A stretch of 64,000 nt of DNA from an uncultured Rickettsiales bacterium (lineage in GTDB: Bacteria; Pseudomonadota; Alphaproteobacteria; Rs-D84): positions 44,699 to 108,698 of the forward strand of contig URSJ01000002.1 in assembly GCA_900550495.1 (NCBI GenBank), in the 5' to 3' direction. The translations under genes and the position numbers were made by a program. The stretch's first letter is position 1. The number at the start of each line of letters is the position of its first letter. Below are positions 24,357 through 33,561 of the stretch, piece by piece. The notes below the pieces were generated by a model that saw only the letters and a program-made list of their open reading frames with translations, did no database searches and was not told the origin of the DNA.

Positions 24357-26771
24357 TTATAAATCCCCAGCACCCTGCTTTTTCAAGTATTCTGATACAA
24401 AACTATTTCCATATTGTTTATATAATTCTTCAGCTAATAATACTGATGAACGTCCTGATTCAAACAAACGCAACAGGTTTCCTAGACCGCCTAATTCTGT
24501 GTTTAAAATCACAGATTCGCCCGTCACTGGACGTGACAACAGCAACGCACGTTTCAGATTTGGATATGCCTTGCCCTGGATAAACGCCATTTCCAGCGGA
24601 TTTAAATTCCAATACGCATAATCTGATGCATCGGCCGCCGGATTACGGAAAAACAGCACCGTCTGTGCCTGGCCACGAACAACGTCACCAATCCCCAGTT
24701 TATCCAAAACATTTGCACGCTGAAACGCAACCATATATGCCTGGCGATTTTTACGTCCTTCTTGTAAACCAGATATAAAATTATCGCGGAACATTTTGTT
24801 CTCTAACATAGGCGCAGTTTCATCAATCATAATCAGTGACGGATTTCCACCAGATACAGTGATATTATTTATTCGGTGCAATATATATGAAATCACCGCA
24901 GGCGATAATGTTTCGTCTTGCAAAATTTCGGTAAAATCAAATGTAGTTAGTCGTGATTGTAAATCTAACGTATCTGACGTTTCGTTGAATATATCGCCAT
25001 ATTGTAATGGGTCAACCCACTTTTTCAACGCCGGTCGCATATTACCGGCCGATGAAAAACAACTTTCCCATAAATTCTTTAATACCCTGTCTTTTTCCGG
25101 CAGATAGTCAAAATTCACCGATACTGCGCGTGCAATTTCATCAGCCGAACTAGCGTCTGATTGTCCAGTTATAATTGAAAACCACCGACGCAAGAATGCA
25201 CGATTTGCCGCTGTATCCGGCATTTTTAATGGATTCAGGTGTGTTAAAAATGAATTATCGGCGGCATTTTTTTCCTTGCCCTGCATGGTGATATATTTAC
25301 CACCCACCGACAGCGTAAATATTTCTGCACCTTTGTTGCGGTCAAAGAAAAATGCCTTTAATTTCGGGTGACGCAATGATTGCGCAATCAAGAAACTGAA
25401 TAATGTTGTTTTACCGCCACCTGTTGGCCCAATCGTCAGGGTATGCGCCACCGCGGCCGGTTTATCGGATACATGAAATTGAAACTGATACGGCGTTCCC
25501 TGGGCGGTTGGAAATACAACCAATGGCCCAGGGCCCCAGTCTGAATTTGCAACACCACGCGGCTGGGTTGACATTGGAATACTGATTGCGGCCGTGCGCG
25601 ATAACATTTTAAACGTGCGCGGAAATACATCAAAACCAGGAATTTGTGCAAACCATGAAACACGCGCTGCATACGTTTCTGCAATAGGTGACACACCAAA
25701 TGATGCCGCAATTTTTTTGAATTCATCAATATAGTGATTTAGTTCTTCGGGTGTTTTACCAAACAATATAAACAACGGGTAATAATTTACCAGACTCTGA
25801 TTTCCAGAAACATTTTCATCCATCGCACGATTTGCCGCCGAAATTTGTTCGGTAGTTGATGAATCATCTTCTTCGGCCGACGATTGACGTTGACGCATTG
25901 CAACCTCTACATCCGCTGCGCCCATAATGCGAAATGCGTTCATGCAAATCATTTCTGTCTGGATTGTCGAAATTGTTTCAAAAAATTCTTCGTCCAGGTA
26001 ATCCGGCGATGCACGGAACGATACCATTGTCGCAAAAGATTGTGTGCCACCACTGATATATCGCACCATACCGTCACGCATAAATTCAACATCATCAACC
26101 GTTGTTAAATCAGCAATCCGGCCATCACATACAATTGGTGCTGGTTTTGTAATCGGCGATAAAATCCGGCCAAAGAATCGCGCCATATTATCGCGGTTAC
26201 TATTACGTAACAGTTTCGGACGATAAGCCGCCAATATTGATTCCAGATAATTGCCATACTGATTTAACTTATCACGAGCATTTGCCCCCGATACAGACAA
26301 AACAATATAATAATTATTCGAAAATATGCGCAGTCCCTGGGCCTGCCACTTGTCATATATCTTTTGTAATACCGGCTGGTCAAAATCATAATCAGTATTT
26401 TCATCGACCGCGTCACGCGTCATAAAGAATCGCATTACAACATTTGGATCATGAATCTGATTGAATAATTGCGCCCGTAAATCCAGGAATTTTTCACGTG
26501 TTACGCCATCTTGCATACTGGTCTGAACACCCGCCACCCGATAAACACGCAGCAACGTTCCATCGGTCAATTCCAATGAATCATCACTGAATACCGTCTG
26601 GAACGGGATATACCGTGAATAGCGTTTATACCCAAACTGGGGAAAAACACGGCGTGCCAATGCCGGCATATACATCATCAGTGCAACAAATATTAAAATA
26701 ACCGCCATAACCATAATCATGGTTGTTATTGGAAATCCGCTGCCTGCAAAATACTTAAAAATATCTGTCAT
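24357..26771 (-). CDS. virB4: VirB4-family type IV secretion ATPase
   Basis: 804 residues. An N-terminal membrane segment (TTMIMVMAVILIFVALMMYM), then the VirB4/TrbE N-terminal domain, then a P-loop ATPase: Walker A TIGPTGGGKTTLFSFLIAQSL near residue 450, Walker B SLIMIDETAPML near 650, followed by QEGRKNRQAYMVAFQRA. It energises assembly or export by a type IV secretion system with VirB3. The extra N-terminal membrane anchor is a feature of some lineages, where it makes up for a short VirB3. It is preceded by virB3 (3-base gap). No VirB6, 8, 9, 10, 11 or D4 genes are near. Confidence 0.88.
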   Translation of the reverse strand: MTDIFKYFAGSGFPITTMIMVMAVILIFVALMMYMPALARRVFPQFGYKRYSRYIPFQTVFSDDSLELTDGTLLRVYRVAGVQTSMQDGVTREKFLDLRAQLFNQIHDPNVVMRFFMTRDAVDENTDYDFDQPVLQKIYDKWQAQGLRIFSNNYYIVLSVSGANARDKLNQYGNYLESILAAYRPKLLRNSNRDNMARFFGRILSPITKPAPIVCDGRIADLTTVDDVEFMRDGMVRYISGGTQSFATMVSFRASPDYLDEEFFETISTIQTEMICMNAFRIMGAADVEVAMRQRQSSAEEDDSSTTEQISAANRAMDENVSGNQSLVNYYPLFILFGKTPEELNHYIDEFKKIAASFGVSPIAETYAARVSWFAQIPGFDVFPRTFKMLSRTAAISIPMSTQPRGVANSDWGPGPLVVFPTAQGTPYQFQFHVSDKPAAVAHTLTIGPTGGGKTTLFSFLIAQSLRHPKLKAFFFDRNKGAEIFTLSVGGKYITMQGKEKNAADNSFLTHLNPLKMPDTAANRAFLRRWFSIITGQSDASSADEIARAVSVNFDYLPEKDRVLKNLWESCFSSAGNMRPALKKWVDPLQYGDIFNETSDTLDLQSRLTTFDFTEILQDETLSPAVISYILHRINNITVSGGNPSLIMIDETAPMLENKMFRDNFISGLQEGRKNRQAYMVAFQRANVLDKLGIGDVVRGQAQTVLFFRNPAADASDYAYWNLNPLEMAFIQGKAYPNLKRALLLSRPVTGESVILNTELGGLGNLLRLFESGRSSVLLAEELYKQYGNSFVSEYLKKQGAGDL

Positions 26772-26774
26772 TTT

Positions 26775-27071
26775 TTATGCCGCCAGTTTGTTTGGTATTT
26801 TCTTTTTAAACAATTGTATTTTTGCGGCCAATATTTGCCCCAGCTGTGGGTCACGCTTTGAAAACGCCGCTAAAATCATATGCACCGCACACAGAGAAAT
26901 CAAAAACCACATCGGACTAACCGGATTTGCGCCATTTGTCACAATCAAAGACAACACAAAAATAACAATAAAAATAATGAATTGCACGGCAAAATTTATC
27001 ACGGCCAGTGTATATGGCACGTAAAATATACGCGCAGGATTCGCCAATGCTTTCAGAACTTGTTGTTTCAT
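26775..27071 (-). CDS. virB3: VirB3-like type IV secretion membrane protein
   Basis: 98 residues from MKQQVLKALANPARIFYVPYTLA. Two adjacent membrane segments (AVINFAVQFIIFIVIFVLSLIV and PMWFLISLCAVHMILAAF) and then SKRDPQLGQILAAKIQL, which matches the VirB3 ending (KRDPxxxxxL). The longer frame (to 27191) covers the AT-rich repeat region and is not credible. No strong ribosome site is visible. Its partner is the VirB4 gene downstream. Confidence 0.8.
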   Translation of the reverse strand: MKQQVLKALANPARIFYVPYTLAVINFAVQFIIFIVIFVLSLIVTNGANPVSPMWFLISLCAVHMILAAFSKRDPQLGQILAAKIQLFKKKIPNKLAA

Positions 27072-27111
27072 TTGGATTCTTATTCTCTGCTCTCTTGCCT
27101 GAATTATAACA

Positions 27112-27305
27112 ATTTCAACAGTTTTCAACAAGTATAAAAAGTATATCGTCAAAATTGTTGAAATTGTGGAAAATTGTAACTTTTTCAACATGTTTATTGT
27201 TTTACAAAATATTCAACATTAATCACAAAATCACCAGAAAAGCGGTATTTTTATGTTGAAAACTTGTTAAAAACAAGTTGAATATTTTTATCAACAATAT
27301 CAACA
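27112..27305. other. cluster of DnaA-box-like nonamers, candidate replication origin
   Basis: Ten close matches to a WTWTCAACA nonamer within 194 bases, on both strands: plus at 27112, 27122, 27182, 27210, 27288 (TTATCAACA) and 27297; minus at 27156-27164, 27165-27173 (TTTTCCACA), 27254-27262 and 27276-27284. The E. coli DnaA box is TTATCCACA; TTATCAACA and TTTTCCACA are each one base away. A very A+T-rich stretch (27306-27425) follows, suitable as an unwinding element. Alternatively it is an operator array for virB3 or rpmJ. Confidence 0.5.
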
Positions 27306-27397
27306 GGCCCTATTACTACAACAAAATTATTAATAAGAAATGATTTTAACCAACTTGTTTAAAACAAACAAAAATAAATAAGTGTTATAATAATTAT

Positions 27398-27425
27398 TTG
27401 ATTTTTTACAAAAAACGTTTATAAT
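27398..27425 (+). promoter_or_regulatory. rpmJ promoter
   Basis: TTGATT, 16 bases, TATAAT. AAAGGA (27437-27442) and the ATG follow. Confidence 0.75.
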
Positions 27426-27449
27426 CACCACGCAATAAAGGATTTAGAT

Positions 27450-27584
27450 ATGAAATTTTTAAGTTCATTAAAGGCTTGGAAGAAACGCGGCAACGTAAAA
27501 CAAATTCGTCGTGGTAAACAGGTTATCCTGATTGACCCAACCAACCCTAAATTAAAGGCCAAACAGGGCTTTAAGAAAAAATAA
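27450..27584 (+). CDS. rpmJ: 50S ribosomal protein L36
   Basis: 44 residues: MKFLSSLKAWKKRGN, then VKQIRRGKQVILIDPTNPKL and KAKQGFKKK. The pattern (basic N-terminus, RRGK-V--I---NP--KA-QG) is that of bL36 of the zinc-free type that lacks the Cys/His ligands, as in many alphaproteobacteria. AAAGGA stands 7 bases before the ATG and a near-consensus promoter lies upstream; a hairpin terminator follows. It is monocistronic and away from other ribosomal genes, as is common for rpmJ in this group. Confidence 0.88.
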   Translation: MKFLSSLKAWKKRGNVKQIRRGKQVILIDPTNPKLKAKQGFKKK

Positions 27585-27621
27585 GTCCTGACCCGTCAAT
27601 GACGCGGTGGCTATTTTAGGT

Positions 27622-27650
27622 CCGACAAGCATATGTTTGCCGGGCGTTTT
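27622..27650 (+). terminator. rpmJ terminator
   Basis: CCGACAAGC ATAT GTTTGCCGG hairpin with small mismatches, then GCGTTTTTTAT. Confidence 0.7.
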
Positions 27651-27668
27651 TTATATTCAATATGGGTT

Positions 27669-28340
27669 TTATAAATCGTTCATGAACGCTTCGCGCATGG
27701 CGGCAATTGTTTCTGCACCGGCTAATCCTGCACCGCGTAGATATTCAATCTGGCAATCTGATGGGTGAAATATCGATGCACTGTGATCGGCTGATTTTGG
27801 AACCGATGAAATTCGTTGTGCCGGCATAAATTCGATTCGTGCGGTTTTATCCGCCAGGGCCGAAAATGCAATATCAGAAATCGCATTCCCGGCATTTTTT
27901 TCAATAATGGCGGTGCCTGACAATTTTGATTTTGTATTTTTTTCCGCAACCAGTTTAGACTTTACACAAATGGTCGTGTCGGGTGCGGCATGATTGGCGG
28001 TTATATTATACGTTAAATCGTTATTATTTTCCAACAATACACCACCATGAATTTCAGAATTTTTCCCGGTGTTTTTGATAAAAATGTTAAAAAAGGCCGG
28101 TAAATTATTTTTTACACGAACCGATAAAATAACCGGTTGGTCCGGGACCAAAATATCAATATTTAACCGGTTTTCACCACTAATTTCACCAACATATATT
28201 ATATGAACCGGAACGTCGTAATTTTTATCAATAACCGTCCCACCCAGTGTTGATAATTCCGGGCAAAACATGCCATTGCGGTAAACAATTGTTTCCGCTG
28301 GCACGGTTTTTATATTGAATTCATTCCACATGTATGACAT
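27669..28340 (-). CDS. short SufD/SufB-like protein
   Basis: 223 residues. The C-terminal half fits the SufBD core: SDIAFSALADKTARIEFMPAQRIS, then SADHSASIFHPSDCQIEYLRGAGLAGAETIAAMREAF, corresponding to the SufD run DLxxxALxxxA-xxxxPxLxI ... HGA(S/T)xG ... FYLxSRG(L/I)xxxxAxxxL. SufD is normally about 400 residues, so this is roughly the beta-helix core without the N-terminal helical domain. The His of the HGA motif may be kept (DHSAS), but the Gly-rich turn is lost. No other suf gene is nearby. It could be a reduced SufD partner for Fe-S assembly or a decaying paralogue. Confidence 0.65.
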   Translation of the reverse strand: MSYMWNEFNIKTVPAETIVYRNGMFCPELSTLGGTVIDKNYDVPVHIIYVGEISGENRLNIDILVPDQPVILSVRVKNNLPAFFNIFIKNTGKNSEIHGGVLLENNNDLTYNITANHAAPDTTICVKSKLVAEKNTKSKLSGTAIIEKNAGNAISDIAFSALADKTARIEFMPAQRISSVPKSADHSASIFHPSDCQIEYLRGAGLAGAETIAAMREAFMNDL

Positions 28341-28367
28341 ATTAAACGCATTATAAAGGATTTAGTT

Positions 28368-29447
28368 ATGGGATTCAATTGTGGAATTGTTGGATTGCCA
28401 AATGTTGGTAAATCAACACTGTTTAATGCACTGACACAATCGGCGGCGGCGGACGCGCAAAATTATCCGTTTTGTACAATTGAACCGAATACAGGTCGTG
28501 TTGTTGTTCCGGACCAGACGTTGTTAAACCTGGCCGCGGTTGATAACAGTGCTAAAATTATACCAACACAACTGGAAATTGTTGATATTGCCGGCCTGGT
28601 TCGTGGCGCATCTAATGGCGAGGGGCTGGGAAATAAATTTCTGGGTAATATTTTATCAACAGATGCGATTATTCATGTTGTGCGCTGTTTTGAAAATGAC
28701 GATATTGTGCATGTAAATGGCCGAATTGACCCGTTGGACGATATTGAAACAATTGAAACAGAACTGATGCTGGCCGATATGGAAAGTATGGATAAACAGA
28801 TTAAAAACCTGGAAAAAAAGGCGCATGGTCAGGATAAAAATGCAATAAAATTATTGGCCGATGCAAAGATTATTCGTGACGCTTTGGCGGCTGGCACGCC
28901 GGCGCGTAATTCGGGTGTCAGCGCATCGCCGTTTAATTTACTGACGGCAAAGCCGGTGATTTACGTTTGCAATGTTGAAGAATCGGCCGCCGCAACCGGT
29001 AATAAATATTCCGATGCCGTCCGGGCAAAATATGGGGCAGTTGCGCCCGTTTTGGTAATTTCATCAAAAATAGAAATGGAAATTTCGCAAATTGTTGATC
29101 CAGACGAACGCAAGATGTTCTTGGACGATTTGGGATTATCTGAATCCGGCCTGGACCAGATTATAAAAACAGGATATGAAACATTGGGTCTGCAAACATT
29201 TTATACCGTTGGTCCCAAGGAAGCACACGCCTGGACTATTACACGTGGCATGACCGCACCCCAGGCCGCCGGTAAAATTCATACTGATTTTGAACGTGGT
29301 TTTATTCGTGCCGAAATTATTTCACCGGCCGATTATATTGAATATGGTGGCGAGGTTGCGGTCAAAGAAGCCGGTAAAATGCGCCTGGTTGGCAAAGAAT
29401 ATATTATGCAAGACGGCGATATTTGTCACTTTCTATTTAATAATTAA
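28368..29447 (+). CDS. ychF: redox-regulated ATPase YchF
   Basis: 359 residues, the Obg-family P-loop protein that prefers ATP over GTP and binds ribosomes. G1 GLPNVGKST at 8-16, G3 DIAGLVRGASNGEGLGN near 72, and the altered G4 NVEE (YVCNVEESA) that explains ATP preference. A coiled-coil insertion (about 130-175) and a C-terminal TGS domain (TFYTVGPKEAHAWTI ... YIMQDGDICHFLFN) complete the family layout. AAAGGA lies upstream of the ATG. Divergent from the SufD-like gene. Confidence 0.97.
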   Translation: MGFNCGIVGLPNVGKSTLFNALTQSAAADAQNYPFCTIEPNTGRVVVPDQTLLNLAAVDNSAKIIPTQLEIVDIAGLVRGASNGEGLGNKFLGNILSTDAIIHVVRCFENDDIVHVNGRIDPLDDIETIETELMLADMESMDKQIKNLEKKAHGQDKNAIKLLADAKIIRDALAAGTPARNSGVSASPFNLLTAKPVIYVCNVEESAAATGNKYSDAVRAKYGAVAPVLVISSKIEMEISQIVDPDERKMFLDDLGLSESGLDQIIKTGYETLGLQTFYTVGPKEAHAWTITRGMTAPQAAGKIHTDFERGFIRAEIISPADYIEYGGEVAVKEAGKMRLVGKEYIMQDGDICHFLFNN

Positions 29448-29457
29448 AAATATAAAA

Positions 29458-29484
29458 AAACACCGGCAAAAGCCGGTATTTTTT
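29458..29484. terminator. bidirectional terminator between ychF and pheT
   Basis: AAACACCGGC, loop AAAA, GCCGGTATTTTTTT, with an A run on the other side. Convergent genes share it. Confidence 0.87.
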
Positions 29485-29487
29485 TAC

Positions 29488-31791
29488 TTATTTATCACGT
29501 ATTTTTGCGTTACATTTTACCTCTACATTTTTGATGACATTGTTTTGTAATTCCATCAAATCTGTATCAGACATATTATCCGTCGGGATAATTGTAACCG
29601 TGATTGCGATTGACTTGTCACCGTTTGGCATTGCAAACGCGTCAAACACAACCACATCGGTTATACGTTTATCCGCGCCACGCGCCGCCGCCATAATCTT
29701 TTCAGCTGGCATATCGCTGGTAACGATAAATGCAAAATCGCGCGTTATCGGCTGGAATTCAGATATTTTTGCTTCGCGCGGTTTGCGTGGTGCCGGTAAA
29801 TTTTTCACATCGTCCACAATTGCAATCATTACGTTTATTTTGATTTTCATTGCACGTGCAACAATCGGGGACAATTCACCAAATTCAGCAATCTTTTTCT
29901 TGCCCTGGTAAATCGCGCCATAGCGGAACGGATGTGCCCAACGTGGCGGATTATCGGTTGATACGGTGAAATTCTGGCCGTGCATCAGTGATACCAGGTC
30001 CGCCTTGACATCATATATATCATATGCGCGATTACGGCCCGACCAATGACGTGGTGCGTTTACACCGGTGCGAACAATACAAATCTGGGTATGTTGTGCG
30101 CCAGGCATATCGCCATCAAATACGGTACCTAATTCAAACATAGCCAGGTTTGGAAATCCGCGTTTTTCATTATTAGCAACAAATTGTAACACGTTACCCA
30201 ACAGCGAATTTCGCGCCGTGTCCATATCCGTAACAATTGGGTTTGTTACTGGGATAACAGGCTTATCAGAAATCATTTGTTCAGTTTTTGAATTGCCAAA
30301 ACCGAACGATTTACATTCATATAAACCACGCGCTGCCAATTCTGATTTTGTATTCATGTAAAAATCATCATGCGGTGCCGCGTCGTCTGCAACATGCGTC
30401 GCAACATTGGCCAGTTTGTCATATCCATATATACGCAATAATTCTGCAACCAAGTTTTCTGGAATTGTGATATCAACACGCGCGGCGCGTGGTGTAACGT
30501 TCCAATCATCACCTTTTACATCAACAACAAACCCCAGGCGTTCAAATATTTCACGTTGCGTGTCGGCCGGCATATCAATACCGGTCTTGGCCAAGAATAA
30601 TTCAGGACGATATTTTATAACCGTTTTTTCATATTGAATTTTTCCACTACAACCGACACCTGTGATTTTTCCGCCACATGCGTCTGTAATTATTTTAGCG
30701 GCCCACGCCAATGCAATACCAGTAATTGTTGGATTAATTCCGCGTTCATAACGGTATGACGCATCGGTTGACACGCCAATACGTTTGGCTGATTTTCGCA
30801 CAGATACAGGGTTAAAATACGCACTTTCCAGGATAATATTTTTCGTTTTATCTGTGGTTGCACCACGCGCACCACCAATTACACCAGCCAGTGCCAGAAT
30901 CCCCATATCATCGGCTATAACCATATCACTGTCGGTTAATTCATGTTCTGTCCCAAACAGGTCGGTAAATTTTTCGCCCGGCGTCGCCATACGCACAACA
31001 ATATCACCATGAATCTCATCGGCGTCAAAACAGTGCATTGGTTGTGCCATGTCAAAGCAGATATAATTTGTTGCATCAATTGGCGCATTTTTCGGATTGA
31101 TACCAATTGCCACCAAACGTGACGCAATTTTTTTATCAGATGGGCAAACGTTGATTCCACTGATTTCACAGAATTGATACACCGGACAGCGGTCTGTTTT
31201 TATTATCACGTTACGCGATGTTTTTTGTAATGGTAATACGTCATCATTTGGAGCGATATATTCGCCCGCACCTGCTGCGGCCAAATCATGCGCAATCCCG
31301 CGCACCGCCAGATAATCCGGACGATTTGGTGTTATGCCTGCGTCAAATACAATTGGTGTGTCCATCACAGGTGTGCCAATCACAGTATTGTTTGGTAATT
31401 CAATAATTCCACTGTTGTCATTATTGATACCCAGTTCTGCGCCACTGCACATCATACCATTTGATACGACCCCGCGCAATTTTCCGGCTGAAATTTCATG
31501 ACCCTGGATAATGCACCCCGGCAACGCCAGTGCAGAAATCAATCCTACGCGTGCATTTGGTGCGCCACATACAACCTGGCGTAATGTGCCGGTGCCATCG
31601 TCTACCTGTAATACATGCAGATGGTCACTGTCAGCCATTGCATCACATTTTACAATTTTGGCAGCAATTGGTGCAACTGGGATTATTAAATCTTCTACTT
31701 CCAGTCCTATACGCGTCAATATATTTGATATTTCTGCGGCCGACGCATCAGTTTTTAAATAATCGTTTAACCAACCAAGTGTCCATTTCAT
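29488..31791 (-). CDS. pheT: phenylalanyl-tRNA synthetase beta subunit
   Basis: 767 residues, forms the heterotetramer with PheS that charges tRNA-Phe. Seen in order: an N-terminal MKWTLGWLNDYLKTD, an OB-fold tRNA-binding module (about 40-150, CGAPNARVG ... GMMCSGAELGI), the B3/B4 editing domain, the B5 domain, the catalytic-like core, and the C-terminal ferredoxin-like anticodon domain (FQPITRDFAFIV ... FDAF). The pheS stop is 15 bases upstream. Confidence 0.96.
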   Translation of the reverse strand: MKWTLGWLNDYLKTDASAAEISNILTRIGLEVEDLIIPVAPIAAKIVKCDAMADSDHLHVLQVDDGTGTLRQVVCGAPNARVGLISALALPGCIIQGHEISAGKLRGVVSNGMMCSGAELGINNDNSGIIELPNNTVIGTPVMDTPIVFDAGITPNRPDYLAVRGIAHDLAAAGAGEYIAPNDDVLPLQKTSRNVIIKTDRCPVYQFCEISGINVCPSDKKIASRLVAIGINPKNAPIDATNYICFDMAQPMHCFDADEIHGDIVVRMATPGEKFTDLFGTEHELTDSDMVIADDMGILALAGVIGGARGATTDKTKNIILESAYFNPVSVRKSAKRIGVSTDASYRYERGINPTITGIALAWAAKIITDACGGKITGVGCSGKIQYEKTVIKYRPELFLAKTGIDMPADTQREIFERLGFVVDVKGDDWNVTPRAARVDITIPENLVAELLRIYGYDKLANVATHVADDAAPHDDFYMNTKSELAARGLYECKSFGFGNSKTEQMISDKPVIPVTNPIVTDMDTARNSLLGNVLQFVANNEKRGFPNLAMFELGTVFDGDMPGAQHTQICIVRTGVNAPRHWSGRNRAYDIYDVKADLVSLMHGQNFTVSTDNPPRWAHPFRYGAIYQGKKKIAEFGELSPIVARAMKIKINVMIAIVDDVKNLPAPRKPREAKISEFQPITRDFAFIVTSDMPAEKIMAAARGADKRITDVVVFDAFAMPNGDKSIAITVTIIPTDNMSDTDLMELQNNVIKNVEVKCNAKIRDK

Positions 31792-31806
31792 AACAAAACC
31801 CCCACA

Positions 31807-32754
31807 TTAAATATCAGCATTTTCTAACCAACGAATATCGCCATCATAAAACTGGCGAATATCATTCAGACCATATTTCAACATGGCCAATCTGTCCCAG
31901 CCAAATCCAAATGCAAACCCCTGATATTCATCTGGATTTATGCCGCAATTGCGCAACACATTCGGATGCACCATACCAGCACCCATAATTTCCAACCACT
32001 TTTTACCCTGCCATAATATATCAATTTCAATACTTGGTTCGGTGAACGGGAAATAAGACGGACGAATACGCAATTTAACGTCGTCTATTTCAAAGAATTT
32101 CTGCAAAAACGCTTTGACGTCACCAATCAGGTCACGCATTGTTACGTTTTTATCAATATACAGGCCTTCTATCTGGTGGAACATTGGCGCGTGCGTGGCG
32201 TCCATTTCTTTACGATATGTTGCGCCAACGCCAAAAATTTTAATTGGAACGCCTAATTTTTCCATACTGCGAATTTGAATCGCCGATGTCTGAGTGCGCA
32301 ATACATTATAATTGCCCAGAAAGAACGTATCTTGCATATCACGCGCAGGGTGATATTCCGGTGTATTCAGTGCAGTAAAGTTATGCCAGTCATCTTCGAC
32401 CTCGGGGCCGGTTTGCATTGTGTAACCAAACGATTCCAGAATTGCCGATACATCAGCCAGCGCACGCGTCTGTGGATGCAGTCCACCGCGGGATTCCGGC
32501 ATTGGGTTTAATGTTGCGTCCAGTTTTTGTGACGCTAATTTTTCCATTAAAACCGCCTGCTCTATCTCTGACTGGCGTGTTTTAAATGCTGCACGCAATG
32601 CGGTATTTTCATCATTTAATGCCGCACGCGCATTATTATCCAGGTCTTTCATCTGGCGCAGCCGCAATGTCATTGTTCCATTTTTACCAAATGTTGCGGC
32701 ATATAACGCCTGTAATTCATCAAGTGTTTTTATATTTTTTATTTGTTCCAGCAT
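31807..32754 (-). CDS. pheS: phenylalanyl-tRNA synthetase alpha subunit
   Basis: Catalytic subunit, 315 residues (E. coli 327). N-terminal coiled coil (about 1-80), then class II motifs: motif 2 GATYRKEMDATHAPMFHQIEGL (about 190-212) and motif 3 GFAFGFGWDRLAMLKYGL near 280-297. LEIMGAGMVHPNVL is the Phe-pocket strand. It is co-transcribed with pheT. A strong hairpin with a U run lies just upstream, after rplT. Confidence 0.96.
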   Translation of the reverse strand: MLEQIKNIKTLDELQALYAATFGKNGTMTLRLRQMKDLDNNARAALNDENTALRAAFKTRQSEIEQAVLMEKLASQKLDATLNPMPESRGGLHPQTRALADVSAILESFGYTMQTGPEVEDDWHNFTALNTPEYHPARDMQDTFFLGNYNVLRTQTSAIQIRSMEKLGVPIKIFGVGATYRKEMDATHAPMFHQIEGLYIDKNVTMRDLIGDVKAFLQKFFEIDDVKLRIRPSYFPFTEPSIEIDILWQGKKWLEIMGAGMVHPNVLRNCGINPDEYQGFAFGFGWDRLAMLKYGLNDIRQFYDGDIRWLENADI

Positions 32755-32770
32755 ATTTATGCTACCTTCT

Positions 32771-32804
32771 AAAAAATAAAAGCCGTATCTCTACGGCTTT
32801 TATT
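32771..32804 (-). terminator. terminator or attenuator between rplT and pheS
   Basis: On the minus strand a perfect 12-bp stem AATAAAAGCCGT / ACGGCTTTTATT around AGAGAT, followed by TTTTTT and then the pheS ribosome site. I see no Phe-rich leader peptide in the 30 bases after rplT, so a plain terminator with some readthrough is simplest. Confidence 0.8.
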
Positions 32805-32833
32805 ATGACAAAACAACTACCCGCCGCCAAGGG

Positions 32834-33202
32834 TTATTTAGATTCGGCGACAATAAATCGTTTTGCAACTTCGACCAATTTGGCAAAGTTTTCGTCCCCA
32901 GCATACGCCATTTCTGCCAAGACCTTGCGATCCAAGACAACACCAGCCTTTCTCAGGCCATTCATAAATTGGCTGTATGTCAAGCCATTGCTGCGAACAG
33001 CGGCATTGATACGGACAATCCACAACCCGCGGAATTCGCGTTTTTTAACGCGACGATCGCGATATGCATACTGACCGGCTTTTTCCGTTTTTTCACGGGC
33101 GGCACGGTATGTTGTGCTGTGGCGACCCAGATACCCTTTGGCACGGGCCAAGATTTTGTTATGTTTTTGTTTTACGGTTGTTCCGCGTTTTACTCTTGCC
33201 AT
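32834..33202 (-). CDS. rplT: 50S ribosomal protein L20
   Basis: 122 residues, basic. MARVKRGTTVKQKHNKILARAKGYLGRHSTTYRAAREKTEKAGQYAYRDRRVKKREFRGLWIVRINAA is unmistakable bL20, which binds 23S rRNA early in assembly. It sits after rpmI (16-base gap), but infC, usually upstream of this pair, is 29 kb away. Confidence 0.98.
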   Translation of the reverse strand: MARVKRGTTVKQKHNKILARAKGYLGRHSTTYRAAREKTEKAGQYAYRDRRVKKREFRGLWIVRINAAVRSNGLTYSQFMNGLRKAGVVLDRKVLAEMAYAGDENFAKLVEVAKRFIVAESK

Positions 33203-33218
33203 CTTAATACCCCTTTAA

Positions 33219-33422
33219 TTATTTCAAACCATATGGGGCCAAGATTTTCGCCTGACCGGTCATATTATCATTCAGATACTGTGGTTTAGAACCTGCGTTG
33301 TTTGCACGTGCAGATTTATGACGTAACAGTTTCTTGTGGGCATTACGGGCAACACGGATTTTACCGGTCGCAGTCATCGATGCGCGCTTTTTCAAGTACG
33401 ACTTTGTTTTCAGTTTTGGCAT
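33219..33422 (-). CDS. rpmI: 50S ribosomal protein L35
   Basis: 67 residues from MPKLKTKSYLKKRASMTATGKI, basic, with KKLLRHKSARANN in the middle: bL35. The frame extends 14 residues upstream but AGGTGG sits just before the ATG at 33422. First gene of rpmI-rplT(-pheS-pheT), divergent from mreC. Confidence 0.96.
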   Translation of the reverse strand: MPKLKTKSYLKKRASMTATGKIRVARNAHKKLLRHKSARANNAGSKPQYLNDNMTGQAKILAPYGLK

Positions 33423-33561
33423 TTTTCCACCTTTTTTTAGTATCCTGATGGCAATGCCTGCCATTTCGGATTTGTTTTACTGCCGTCTGATTGTGACATA
33501 ATTAAAGGAAAAATCAAGTTTTTATTGAATATCTGATTTTTAGTGTCTAAACTGGTGGCCG

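Noticed and set aside
27072..27191. N-terminal extension of VirB3
   Set aside because: The 40 extra residues come from the nonamer and A+T-rich region; the family start is at 27071.
32755..32833. Classic Phe attenuator with leader peptide before pheS
   Set aside because: The hairpin and U run are real, but the 79-base gap has no start codon with a Phe-rich reading frame before it.
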